This document shows positions 13,301 through 24,720 of a stretch of 64,000 nucleotides of DNA, piece after piece. The translations under genes were made by a program, and so were the position numbers. The stretch covers positions 19,007,139 through 19,071,138 of the forward strand of contig CAKAKS010000039.1 of the NCBI GenBank assembly GCA_916700875.1, read 5' to 3'. Origin of the DNA: Sebastes aleutianus. Taxonomy: Eukaryota; Chordata; Actinopteri; Perciformes; Sebastidae. The notes under the pieces were generated by a model. It saw only the letters and a list, made by a program, of their open reading frames with translations, was not told the origin of the DNA and did no database searches. Numbering within the stretch: position 1 is the stretch's first letter; each line of letters opens with the position of its first letter.

Positions 13301-14594
13301 GGTCACTCTGTTGCAAAAAAACACAAAAATGCAGTTTAAATCAAAGACTGTAATCAACATCTTTCAAACACAGTATTTAAGGAATTGTTGTATTTATTGC
13401 ATACGGTTTTATTCTGGTCAGTCATAAGTAAGTACGATATGTGCGAGAACAATATGTAAAAACATACAGATACGTCAGGCAAAAAGTCAAAATGAAGGTT
13501 CTTGCAGATCCAACAGTCCTTAAAGAATGTAAAATATGTTTTTTATTGTTAAATGAATCTCCACTTTAGGCCAGTCTTTCTCAAATGATCCAACACATTT
13601 AGGGAATTTCATGCAGACAATACATTAGTGATTAACCCCTTAATGTGATAGGCATCCTCTCTATCCTCTCGATATTGCAGTATCAATATCATGTCTGACA
13701 GTATCATATATATCCTGTATCAGCTTGTTACAGCTCTTCTCTTGATATTATATGATGTTAACACTTGGTGAAACATTTAAACCTAAGACTCCATGTTTTC
13801 TTATTGCTGCACTGCTCCATCACATGGACATTATTCTAGATGTATTTGGCATCAGTTTAAACATAGTTCCCCCAAATTCTGCCAGATAAATTTGGTATCT
13901 GTATAAACTTTTAGATTTCCACTAAAATTAGAAATAAAGTTGTGTGCAAGCAAGTTTGTAGCGACTTTGTCTTATAGCAGCAGTACGCTCCTTCATGTCA
14001 GAGGGGATGGCTGGACAGGAGAGGAGGGTATGCTGGATGGATCGGGTCTCCTGTGTTTGGGGATGCGCCAATCTGCCTGCACTCAGGAGAGCAGAGTAAC
14101 TTTTTGTGAGTGAGTTATTCCAGCTGAGGCTTCTTTGTAGCTCGCTGCAGCTGTTTTTGATTTCACTGTCCATCCCCCTCCTCTCTCCCAGCCAGCATCT
14201 CCGAATGGATCTCCCTCCCTCCATTATACCACCCCTATACTACACACTGATACTCACATTCACTCTCATGTTAAAATACCGACGTGCACCACAACAGGTG
14301 TTTACACTGGCTCGTCTGTCCGCACAGGTTTCAGAGTGATTTATGAGAGACAAGAGGAAATTAAGCATGAAGGATTACATTGTGTTTAAGACACGGGCAA
14401 GACCTGCAGAGCGTGTGTGGTGCTCTTTTTAAAAGGCTGCAAATGTGAGTCCTCTGATAGACTAATTCAGCCTTAACAATGATGGATACTGTACACATAA
14501 ACACACGGTGACATGCACTTTTATAAAAGGAAGTGACAAAAGCAGTGAAGCATGCAAAGATGTTTGTGATGTCAAGGATCCACCCGATTCAACT
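13301..14594. other. gene-free stretch
   Basis: AT-rich to about 13900, then mixed sequence; nothing recognised. Confidence 0.45.
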
Positions 14595-15149
14595 GTTATC
14601 AGGCCATTAAATAGGTGTTATCAGTCGCTATAAGCATCATAGATGTGGGTCAATAGCGGCCTACTACGCCTACTACGTTGTAAAAGTGAAAGTGAAACTT
14701 AAAAGCAACACCTTCTAACATGTTGTAAAAATGAATGAAACTTCACGTTTTGAACACAAACAAAAAGGCTTCTTTAGGTTTAGGCAACAAAACTACAATT
14801 TCTTTAGGTTTATGCAATAAAACTATGACTTCTTTAGGTTTAGACAATAAAACTACAACTTTTTTAGGTTTAGGCAAAAAAAAAGGCACTTGGTTAGGTT
14901 TAGGGAAAAGCATCATGTTTTGGGTTAAAATAACTATGAACTCAAAGACAACTACACATTGTTGGTTTCACACGGGATGCAAACTCTCGGTTGCTAGAGG
15001 TCGCTGTCGTGTTCTTTTAATCCGTCTTTCGGTGATCTACCATGTGAATAAATGATAAAACATACTAGAAGGTGTAGTAGGCCCCTATTGACCCACGTCT
15101 ATGGGGCTTATAGTGACTGATAACGCCTATTTAATAGCCTGACAACAGT
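14595..15149. mobile_element. foldback element with ~80-bp inverted ends
   Basis: The left arm 14595-14672 (caggccattaaataggtgtt ... gtgggtcaatag) is inverted at 15062-15149 (ctattgacccacgt ... aatagcctgacaac). The core holds a 30-bp tandem repeat at 14767-14911. Confidence 0.75.
14767..14911. repeat. 30-bp minisatellite, 5 units
   Basis: The units place ttaggttta at exact 30-bp steps (14771, 14801, 14831, 14861, 14891). Because 30 is divisible by 3 it makes a false repeat protein (LGLGNKTT-like). Confidence 0.85.
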
Positions 15150-16420
15150 CTAATAGGCTGAAGGATCACACTCTATTAATGAAGAGGTTGTTATATTTTA
15201 TTTGGGGGAAAATAGATTAGGGGAAGATTGAAAGAATGGATTTTTCAGACTTACATTTTTCTATCTCTTGTACATTTTCGGCTCCCAATCCAAGTTTTCT
15301 CTTTGTCTGTCATGGGTACTTGGCATCTCAGAGCAACAAAAAAACTATGGCAATTATTAAGTTATTAAGTTAAAATGCACAAGTCTGATAATGTCTGTAT
15401 GAAATATATGCTGTATGAACTTGAGACAAAGGATTGGGCCAAGAGGAACAAACAAGTCTGTCATTTTAAATTGGGATGTCTTCAGTGCCTCAGTGTCTAT
15501 AGAGAAGCAAACAACAGCTACATGCTCTAAAACGTTTCCTTTTATCCTCCCTCCCCTTTGGCTTTCTCGTCCATCCTTCCCTCCTATACCTCCCTCTCTT
15601 CCCTCTCACCCACCCCTGCTTTTTATCACCCCCTCTCCCTCTCTGAATGAGCTGCCCTCGGATTACTGGGGCTTGTGGAGGTCTATCAGAAACATGTGTG
15701 GAGGGTTGGAGGCGGCTGATGGGAAGTCCTTCGTCAAGCGGCTCACCCTCATTTCTCCCAAAGAGCCCGAGCCAGTGGGGAAGAAAAACTCTCAGTGAGT
15801 TCAAAGGCAGAAACTTATTGGCTTTTTACAGGATATTATTTTCCATTGAATGGGTAAACAGGAAAAAACTTCTCACCCTAAAACCACTCTCTGTAAAATA
15901 CAGGAGCCAGTTGGATCATTCATCCCACCTCTCAGCACGGCCTCCGGCTTTTAGCCTGTGACTCTCCTGTCCTCTGTCTCTGTCGCTATGTGTTTGACTT
16001 CATATAATAACACCAGCGACGTGACATGTTGTATTATCATGGATGATCACACTAAAACATGCCAGTAAATGTCAGAAAACATGCAACATAATCAGGATGT
16101 CTTCATAGATTTAAGCAGTCTACTGATTGTAAATGTCTCATCAGAACAAAGTCAATATATGACTCTAGTAGAAGCAGCCACTGAAGGAAACAACACTTTT
16201 AATTCACTTTTTTGGAGATCATTCAGACACGTGTTACATTGCCACCTTGTGGACACTAGTTATATTGTCCTGGTGGGCACAAACTTGCAATAAGATTTTA
16301 GTTTGCACTTTCAAAATGAACTATTTTCAAACCAAAGCACTTTAAACATCCAAACTTACACTGAAGGTGTGTGTACTTTGTGTCTTTATTTGTGTGTGTG
16401 AGCACTCAGCCTAAAATGTG
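15150..16420. other. gene-free stretch
   Basis: One open frame at 15640-15798 reads NELPSDYWGLWRSIRNMCGG and on to a stop; I do not recognise it and see no flanking exon logic. The rest is unremarkable. Confidence 0.35.
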
Positions 16421-16700
16421 CAGTGATGGAACAAGTACTCAGATACTTTACTTAAGTAAAAAATACCAGTACAACAAAGTAAGATGCTCCACTGCAAGTA
16501 AAAGTCATTCATTCAAAATCCTACTTGAGTAAAAGTACAGAAGTATTATCAGCAAAATCTACTTAAATTATCAAAGTGTGTAAAAGAGTGTTTTATTATT
16601 ATATATGACATTATTAGATGGTTAATATTGATGCTTCAGTGTGTAAGCAGCAGTTTACTGTCAGGTAGAGCTTGTTTTATCTACTTTATATATACAGTTT
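16421..16700. mobile_element. CAGTGATGG-family element, partial
   Basis: Starts cagtgatggaacaagtact, followed by alternating acttaagta / tacttgagta motifs as in the copies at 5559 and 12558. The right end is absent or overlapped by a second repeat starting cagtggtcccaac near 16724. Confidence 0.55.
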
Positions 16701-16724
16701 GGTAGTTTAGTCCAGTGGTCCCAA

Positions 16725-17863
16725 CTAAAGGTCGGACTCCTTGGAAAGGTCACAAAGTAAATGTGAGGGGTCGTGAGATGATTAATGGAGATGGAAAGAA
16801 AAGAAACAAACAACAAAGTTGTTCTATTATACAAATTTGTATTCCTTTTTTTATTTTCTGTAATCTTTTTTGGTAGATATCGGATGATTTTACCTCTTTG
16901 GGTCTCAAACACTAGCTCTGGTGTAGCAGAAGTGACTGGAAACTGTTTGTCACAACATTGTACTCATAATATGTTGTTAAGGCACTGCACATTAAACACG
17001 TATCAGCATAACTGCATTTATATTTAGGCATTTCTACTATAAGTGACAGTGTGAAAACAGTGAGGCTCATGAGCAAACAAAGATCAAAGCTCTGTGGCGC
17101 CCACCTTCACCATCACTTCCAGTCTATGTGGTGTAAATTCATCAGTTACAGTAAGTGCGTAAAAACCCAGTCTTTGTGCTCACTAGGATGCAATCAGCGC
17201 AGAGGAATGCTGCTGGAACAAGAAAATGTCTTCCCGGTCTCTCTGTCAGCTACCGAGCAGAGTCTGTGCCGCCGCCTGAGAATGGGCCGGAGAGGGAATG
17301 GAAAAATCCACGGCATTTAGGTAAAGCCATGTCATAAAGGCAGCACTAATGAGCCGGAGGTTTTAAGAGAGGGAGAGGAGGAGGAGGAGGAGGAAATGGT
17401 TTACATATGGATTTGAAAGAGCACAGGCATCACAGCTATGTTGTGTATTTAATGAAGCAAAGTAATCCTGGTGCACATGTCTCTCTCCACTGCTGCTGCT
17501 GCTGCTGCTCTTCCACACTCACTTCTGTTTTGGGACACTTTTATACTCATTAATTTGTTGCAAAAAATTGGGTCAGTTAATATTACAGAATGGTGGTACA
17601 CTTTGAAGAGGATTGTGTCACGGCACACTGTGCTTTTGTTATACAATTAGACGGTATCTTACTTAGAACAACATCTCCCTTTTCTCAGCACTTAAACAAA
17701 TAATTTGAGTAAACTGCTTCTTAAGCTTAGCAACGTGTGGGTTGACCAAAAGCGATGTGAAAATGCACAATAGATAAATGTATGTAGGCGATTGCTGAGG
17801 AATACAACAAGGCTTCTTTTCCCCGAAGCCACATTATATCATCTTCTAAGCAACATTAAACTC
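16725..17863. other. gene-free stretch
   Basis: Starts with a short cagtggtcccaac-type repeat; a GGA run lies at 17378-17394 and a TGC run at 17489-17506. Nothing coding recognised. Confidence 0.45.
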
Positions 17864-18858
17864 CATTCCCATTACACAGATAATAAGATTGTAGATTTAA
17901 TTAGTGATAGGTACTGTAGTACCTAGAAGAAGATAAAACTCACAGACATTATAGATGCTTCAGGCTCATTCAGCTGCTTCATCTAGACATAAAATTTAGC
18001 AAACTAATATATGAAAATCAAGATAACTTTAAAATAGTTTTAGTACTTTGGAATGGTGACATTGAAAATCTCCTAAAATATATGACATTCATTAAGTTAA
18101 GAGACCATACCAGTGGTTTTACATGTGATGTCCGTTTACTGCAAGTCCCATATACTTACATCACAGTTCACCATTTTTGCAAACCTGTTACTGTTTCTGT
18201 ACAGTGTGCATCAATAAGCAGCATATGTTGTGTTGATCAAAATCCATCTGTGAACATCAAGTCTGCATTCAATTGTGTTTATTAAGTTTTCTTTTTCTTT
18301 TTAAAGTTTAATTAAAGGTACAGTGTGTAGGATTTGGCGGCATCTAGTGGTGTGGTTGCAGATTGCAACCAACTGAGTACCCCTCCGCTCTTTCCAGGAC
18401 TACGGTAACGTGAGCCGCCGAGTGCAAAATGGTAGTAACGCCGTTCTCCTTGCTCAGAGGCCATCCTTACCATAATAACACTACTTTAAGAGCAACGGAA
18501 GTCAGACGGCGACTGGCGGTACCATGGTTTTGCACTCTGCGGCTCACGTTACTGCAGTTTCACAAGCGTGTCGGAGAACTACGGTGGCCTTCAGGTAACA
18601 TAAAAACTTGAAAGTCTCTCTCTAGAGCCAGTGTTTGGTTTGTCCATTCTGGGCTACTGTAGAAACATAGTGGAGCAACATGGCGGACTTCGTGAAGAGG
18701 AACCGCTCCCTATGGAGATATAAGCGGCTCATTCTAGGGTAACGAAAACATACAGTTCTTATTTTCAGGTGATTATACACTAATGAAAACATAGTTATGA
18801 ATATTATATTCCATTTCTGCTATTAGATCCCCTGAAATGTTACACACTGATCCTTTAA
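17864..18858. repeat. left arm of large inverted duplication (flank + MITE)
   Basis: Inverted counterpart at 20258-21730. The flank part is 17864-18311 and the MITE part 18312-18858. Shared landmarks include ggtactgtagtacctagaag and gttaagagaccataccagtg. Confidence 0.85.
18312..18858. mobile_element. TTAA-bounded MITE (GTGTGTAG family), full copy
   Basis: Left end TTAAAGGTACAGTGTGTAGG, right end ttacacactgatcctttaa: imperfect inverted ends bounded by TTAA, piggyBac-like. The interior has ggttgcagattgcaaccaac and caacatggcggacttcgtga. Confidence 0.8.
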
Positions 18859-20257
18859 TTATTGATTAATTATTATTAATTACTAAAAGTGTAGTAATTT
18901 CAAATCAATCTGCACTTAAATTGCATTAGCGTGCAGTGATAATGTAACATTGAGAGAAAAATGAATGAAGCCTTGATGTTCACTGTGATACATTGCACAA
19001 ATCAAGAACGTTTCAAAGGTGGGCTAACTGATTTTCATATCGTACAGAGTTGAAAGAAAAGCAATATATCTAATACCTATATGTTTGTGATACAGAGGTC
19101 ACAGTACAGTTCTCATTCAGGGTCTTGCTGAAGAGCATTTTGACAGGAATGGAGTTGGGCTATGATGGAGACATCCCAGTGTCTTACAGACCACAGCAGC
19201 ACATTAACCGACTAATTTACAGGCTTTCTGGTTGGACTCAAATGGACAGTAGCTTTTTGGAGCATTGAATCGGGAGCTAGAAAAACTAAATTCTAAACAC
19301 GAGTTTGTGCCTGTTTTGTTTAGACTTCTTTGTGGTGATTTAGAACATGCAGACCAAACCTTTATTCGGTGTTGGGAAAGATTTAATTTCACTACCACAT
19401 GAATAAAACTCCCTCACACTAATTATTTAAATTCAGTTGACCTTTTTTTGTAAAATTCACAGTAACTTGATGATGTCTTGTGAATGTCTTGACACTTAAT
19501 TGTGCAACCAAACAGGGGAAGGATGTGCTCATAAAAAATCTTCTCAGGCACTTGATCAAATGACTTAAGTGTTGTTGTTTTTGTGTAATTATGTTTTACT
19601 GGCAGCTCCTCGGTGTCACGGACATTCTTCATTTTGACCACTGAATTTAAACTGCAGAGGTGATTTGGTTGTGTGTGTGGGAGTTTTTTTAAAGACACTA
19701 TTTTATGTGACACATAATTAAGGCAGTTAAGACAAACTTAATCCCCTTTTATCCCCCACATCTGTGCCTCCCAGTGTGCATCCGTTTTGAGTCTAAGAAA
19801 CAGAAGTAAAGAAGATAAACAGCTAGATTGCTTCAGCTGCAGCCTTTTATCCAAACCTTACTGTCACATCTCTGACCTTGCTAAATGACACTCATTAAGG
19901 CCCGGTGGTTTGGGCCTGCAGGTACACTGCCATGTTTAGACATACATTAATAACCCTGTGTTGATTGGATGATGGGTGGACATAAATGGGAACTGCTGCA
20001 GCAAAGGACACAGATGATGCAAACAAGGTTTACCTAAACACAACAGCTGAGGGACAGGACGGGTCTCTCCTGTCATCGCCCAATCCTGAGGAATGTGTTT
20101 ATCTACTGAAACACGGCCTCCTGTTGCTAACGTAGGTCATTCAGCTCAAAAATGACTGCCTGAAGGTTGGCCGCTTGTCGGAAGGTCACAATATCACGAA
20201 TATGGGTTGGAAGTGTAAAATGCATTTCTGCAACACTGCTATTAATGCAGTTTTATA
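18859..20257. other. 1.4-kb spacer between inverted arms
   Basis: Single-copy looking, no gene recognised. It lies exactly between the outer TTAA ends of two oppositely oriented MITEs. Confidence 0.6.
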
Positions 20258-21730
20258 TTAAAGGAACAGTGTGTAACATTCCGAGGATCTATTAGCAGAA
20301 AGGGAATATAATATCCATGACTATGTTTTCATTAGTGTATAATCAGCTGAAACTAAGAATAGTTGTGTTTTCGTTAGCTTAGAGTGAGCCCTTCATATTT
20401 ACATAGGGAGCGGGTCCTCTTCACGGAGTCCGCCATGTTGCTCCACTATGTTTCCACAGTAGCCAGAATGGACAAACCAAATGCTGGCTCTAGAGAAAGC
20501 CTTTTTAAGTTTTTGCATTACCTGAAGGCCACCGTAGTTCTCCGACACACTTGTGAAAACTACAGGCCGTTCTCATTCCCAGGGCGTCAAATACCAATGC
20601 TTTGTCCCCGCCATCAGCGTTCGATACCGCCGCACAAGGCATTCTTTAGCGCCGGTATGCGACGCACTGGGCTTTCCATTAACTACAACGTAAACACATC
20701 TGCGGCAACAGTAAAGAGACACTAAAGAGACACACCAGGCTGGCGGGACGGGAGGTGGATGGCTCCAACAAACACAGGGCTTTCATCCTGTTTGTGTCCG
20801 TGGGTTACATTTCACCTTCACTTTACAATCAGCTGATCATTGGTGTCCTGTGTTCACAACATCGAGTCACATTTTCACTGTGAAAACGTAGTACTTTTAA
20901 GCCCAACCATGATGTTTTTTCCTAAATCTAAATGGTTTTGTTTCCTAAAACTAAGCAAGTGTTTTTGTTTAATTCACAATATTAAGCACGTGTTAAATGC
21001 GTGCGAACAGAGACACAGAGGGGTCTGACAAAGCGTCAGTGTGTGACAAGTTGGATGAGAACGTGTTGGAAACTGCAGTAACGTGAGCCGCAGAGTGCAA
21101 AACCCTTGGTATCGGCAGTCGCCGTCTGACTTCTGTTGCCCTTTAATTTGTGTTATTAGGGCAAGGATAACGTTTGAGCGAGGCGAACAGCGTTACCACC
21201 AGTTTGCACTTGGTGGCTCATGTTACCGATGTCTTGGAAGGGAGGAGTGAGTGGAGGGGTACTCAGTTGGTTGCAATCTGCAACCACACCACTAGATGGC
21301 GCCAAATCCAAAAGAAAAAAAACTTAATTACTTGATGTTCAAGAATGGATGTGAACAACACAACGTATGCTGCTTATTGATCACACACTGTACAGAAACA
21401 GTAACAGGTTTGCAAAAATTATGAACTGTGATGTAAGTATATGGGACTTGCAGTAAATGGACATCACATGCAAAACCACTGGTATGGTCTCTTAACTTAA
21501 TGAACGTCATATATTTTAGGAGATTTTCAATGTCACCATTTCAAAGTACTAAAACTATTTTAGGGTTATCTTGATTTTCATAGTTTTAGTTTGCTAAATT
21601 GTATGTGTAGATGAGGCAGCTGAATGAGCCTGAAGCATCTATAATGTCTGTGGGTTTTATCTTCTTCTAGGTACTACAGTACCTATCCCTAATTAAATCT
21701 ACAATCTTATTATCTGTGTAATGGGAAGGA
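20258..21730. repeat. right arm of large inverted duplication
   Basis: Begins TTAAAGGAACAGTGTGTAAC (MITE end), runs through the MITE in reverse to about 21305, then the reverse of the 17864-18285 flank. It lost the MITE's other terminus (about 25-40 bp at the junction) and gained a ~510-bp insertion at 20561-21070. Confidence 0.85.
20561..21070. mobile_element. insertion inside the right arm
   Basis: Absent from the left arm. Ends are aggccgttctcattccc and gatgagaacgtgttg (short inverted gttctcat/atgagaac); the flanks show gaaaact / gaaact, a probable short target duplication. The interior has CCTAAA-type cores. Confidence 0.65.
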
Positions 21731-21896
21731 TGGCCTCTGTTTGAGGTGAACGCCTCTGTTTGAGGTGAACGCCACTGTTTGCGGCTCATGATACCGCAGT
21801 CTTGGAAAGGTAGAAGTGAGCGGAGGGATACTCAGTTGGTTGCAATCTGCAACCACACCACTAGATGTCGCCAAATCCTACACATTGTACCTTTAA
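21726..21896. mobile_element. truncated third copy of the GTGTGTAG MITE
   Basis: Starts at aaggatggcctctg (MITE interior), contains a short tandem duplication of gcctctgtttgaggtgaac, and ends cctacacattgtacctttaa, the intact terminus missing from the adjacent arm. Confidence 0.75.
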
Positions 21897-23098
21897 GTAA
21901 GGTACATGCTGGTATATACCCTACTTTCCTTATGAAACATTTACACAAATGTGTCTTTCTTAATATCTCATTATATTTCTTGGAAGATCAGAATAGAAGC
22001 AATAACTTTAATGCATTTTCATGCACTATTGGATATCACAGAATCAATCACTTTAGTGAGGTTTCAAACAACTAACGCTCCTTAGTGTACAATTGAAACA
22101 AAAGTATTTCTAAAAATGTTTTGCAAAGATTACAATTGTTAATATACTCTTACTAATGAAAACCCATTTCCAGGATACAGTAAGAGAGATCAGAAAGTTT
22201 ACAATTGCTCGCATACTAATGAGAACACATTATAGGGAGACACCAAAAATAGTGATGAGCCCAATAAGAGCTCTCCACTGCCTGCAGCTCTCTGAAATAA
22301 GCAAGTTTTAATGTTCAAGAGTAATGCTTAATTATCCATACATGGCCATTTACAAGCATATTGCCACAGGGCTCCGGCTCCACAACATTCCCCAATCTAA
22401 TAGAAGATAGCGTTATTGCGTGCAGTCAGAATTATTCACTGCATTACCCACGATTCATAGCATGTATTAACGCAAGCAATTTCATGCATATGGATACAGT
22501 GGGTCTTAGCAGGGGAGCTCCTGATTGCTCTGAAACTAATTTCACAATCATTAGTTTTGGTGGTGGTGTTGAGTGACAGAGTGTATTTAGATCTCAGAAA
22601 ATGACAAGTTCCACAAGCTTTGTGGAGGAAGTTGTAGAGACGAAAGTCGGATGAAGCTCTGTGTTTAAACTATTCAGTGACTGAAGTCAAAGGAAACCAG
22701 CTTTGATTTCCAAACCTTTCTTTTCCAAATACAAAAAAGGACAAATAAATAATCATCATTTTCTAGTGTCTATCACTTATGATATCAATGTCCACCCATA
22801 AAACAGAGTCACAGAGGGGGAGATCTTTTATAAATGCAGCGCCAAGTCAGCGCTCGAGGTAGCCTCCAGGCCGAACAGAAAGCCATTTTAGCCCGGAGGT
22901 GAAATTAATGAATCATGAAGCCGAGTGCTGCATTCCATCCATATGTAAGATGAGATGAGATATTCTGCAAAGCCTCTGAATCAACTTAATGCTGTTATGG
23001 GCCATTGTTCACAATAAACATGTAAATTGTGTTTATGGAATAGCATATAAATCAATGGCACTGATTCACAAATAAATTATAATCACAGTGAGTCCTAA

Positions 23099-23132
<34 letters not shown>

Positions 23133-23302
23133 GGGGATGTCCTTTTGCACATAAATCCAAACTAAAATAATTTATTTTCATTGTATAATAAGCTGTTTTC
23201 ACATTTTTGACTTGTCATAGTAGAAAAAGCACACATGTTACAAATAACATTAATGATGGCTCTGTTCTGTTTAAGTGTCCCAATAAACCACAGGGCTGAA
23301 AG
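21897..23302. other. gene-free stretch, possible conserved non-coding DNA
   Basis: 22740-23100 is unique-looking with homeobox-type cores (attaatgaatcatgaag, aataaataatcatcat) and no repeat features; an AC microsatellite follows at 23102-23130. Regulatory role is a guess. Confidence 0.3.
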
Positions 23303-23636
23303 TAGGGCTGAACAATATATTGATATTATATCGATATTGTGATATGAGAAAAGATATTGTCTTGTTTATATGGCATAAGTGTTGTCGTTTCCTGGTTTTA
23401 AAGGCTGCATAACAGTAAAGTGATGTAACTTTCTGAACTTACTAGGCTATACTAATTGTTCTATTATTTCCCTTTACACACGTATACAGTATATATACAG
23501 TATATGTATATATATATACACACATTACTGATGATTATTTATCAAAAATCTCATTGTGTAAATATTTTGTCAATGCATATTCTCAATAGACAACCCTTCA
23601 ACATTGTCGCAGTATCGATATTATCGCCCAGCCCTA
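23303..23636. mobile_element. hAT-like MITE
   Basis: Ends TAGGGCTG and CAGCCCTA are perfect 8-bp inverted repeats. The flanks gctgaaag (23295-23302) and gttgaaaa (23637-23644) match at 6 of 8, a worn target duplication. Confidence 0.75.
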
Positions 23637-24330
23637 GTTGAAAAGTAACTCCTCTGCATTAAACCATGACAGGGTGACACTGAGCCAGCAGGCACAATAT
23701 CAGGACCCTGAAACTGAAGCAGCTAATTGGAGTTTAGCCATCATTCATTTTATTAATTACATCTGTGATTTTGTTTGTTTGTTTGTTTATTTACACATTT
23801 TCATTTTTTTTATATAAAAAATACAACATATAATTTGCAAGGGGATGTGAAGGACAACAGTGCATCCATTAAACACATATCTGTTAAGCAAATATATTGG
23901 ATCAGTCATAGTCATAAGACACACATCAAGAAGACTCATTTATAATTAAACCGTCATTAACAAACTAATGTCTTCTGTGAAAAAGATCTATAGAAGAGAA
24001 TATTCCTCTAGGCTGGTAGGATATACCACAGAAAAATATTTGCCTCAAAAGTCCACAAAAAATCAGCTTGGTGTCTCTGAATGTTCAACATTAAATGATG
24101 TAGTAATAGTTTCCAGCCACTAGGTGGTGATGTGTTATCTATCTTGTTGATACCTGTATTTCAGCCAGTGTACCAACTTGTGAATGTCATGGATTGATGT
24201 GATAAATCAAACCAATATGCTACAGATTTGCTTGCAATTTTGGAAATATTCTAGATAATAATGTAAAATCAGTGCAGAACAACACTACATGCTCACATTC
24301 TTAGGATTTACATGTTAATGGTAAGGCTCT
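23637..24330. other. gene-free stretch
   Basis: A GTTT run at 23770-23788; nothing else recognised. Confidence 0.45.
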
Positions 24331-24720
24331 GTACCACTTTCTAATAAGGCATCCTTTATAAAAGGTCACAACTAATGGCACTGTTATTAGTTAATAAATA
24401 ATTTACTAATGATTTATAGATCATTTAGAAGCCAATCAATGAGACCCCTTTAATTAGTGATGACCATTTATATCTGGTAATAATAATACAGCTAGAAATG
24501 TTGTTAATACATTAATACAATTTAATAATAAATGGATTCTCATCTTCTATTAAGCTGTATCGGCGTGTGTAAATGTTACAATTATGTTGTAAATAAATGG
24601 CTTTTGTTCCAGATGATCTGCCAACCTTTCCTGACGCTTCATTGGAGGACTCCTCCTGATAAAGCCATCAGCTGCAACATGTAAACCCTTTATAAAGGCT
24701 GCCTTATTAGAAAGTGGTAC
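24331..24720. mobile_element. MITE with perfect 20-bp terminal inverted repeats
   Basis: gtaccactttctaataaggc at 24331-24350 is exactly inverted at 24701-24720. The 390-bp AT-rich interior has no ORF. Confidence 0.85.

Noticed and set aside
14735..15055. 106-residue frame with LGLGNKTT repeats
   Set aside because: Produced by a 30-bp minisatellite inside a foldback element.
15415..15804. Overlapping long frames on both strands
   Set aside because: Proline/serine-rich translation of a CCTCCC-rich tract; no splice or homology support, apart from the weak segment noted separately.
18082..18285. Conserved pair of frames at 18082-18285 (+) and 21328-21510 (-)
   Set aside because: Their similarity comes from the inverted DNA duplication; neither frame has gene-like context.
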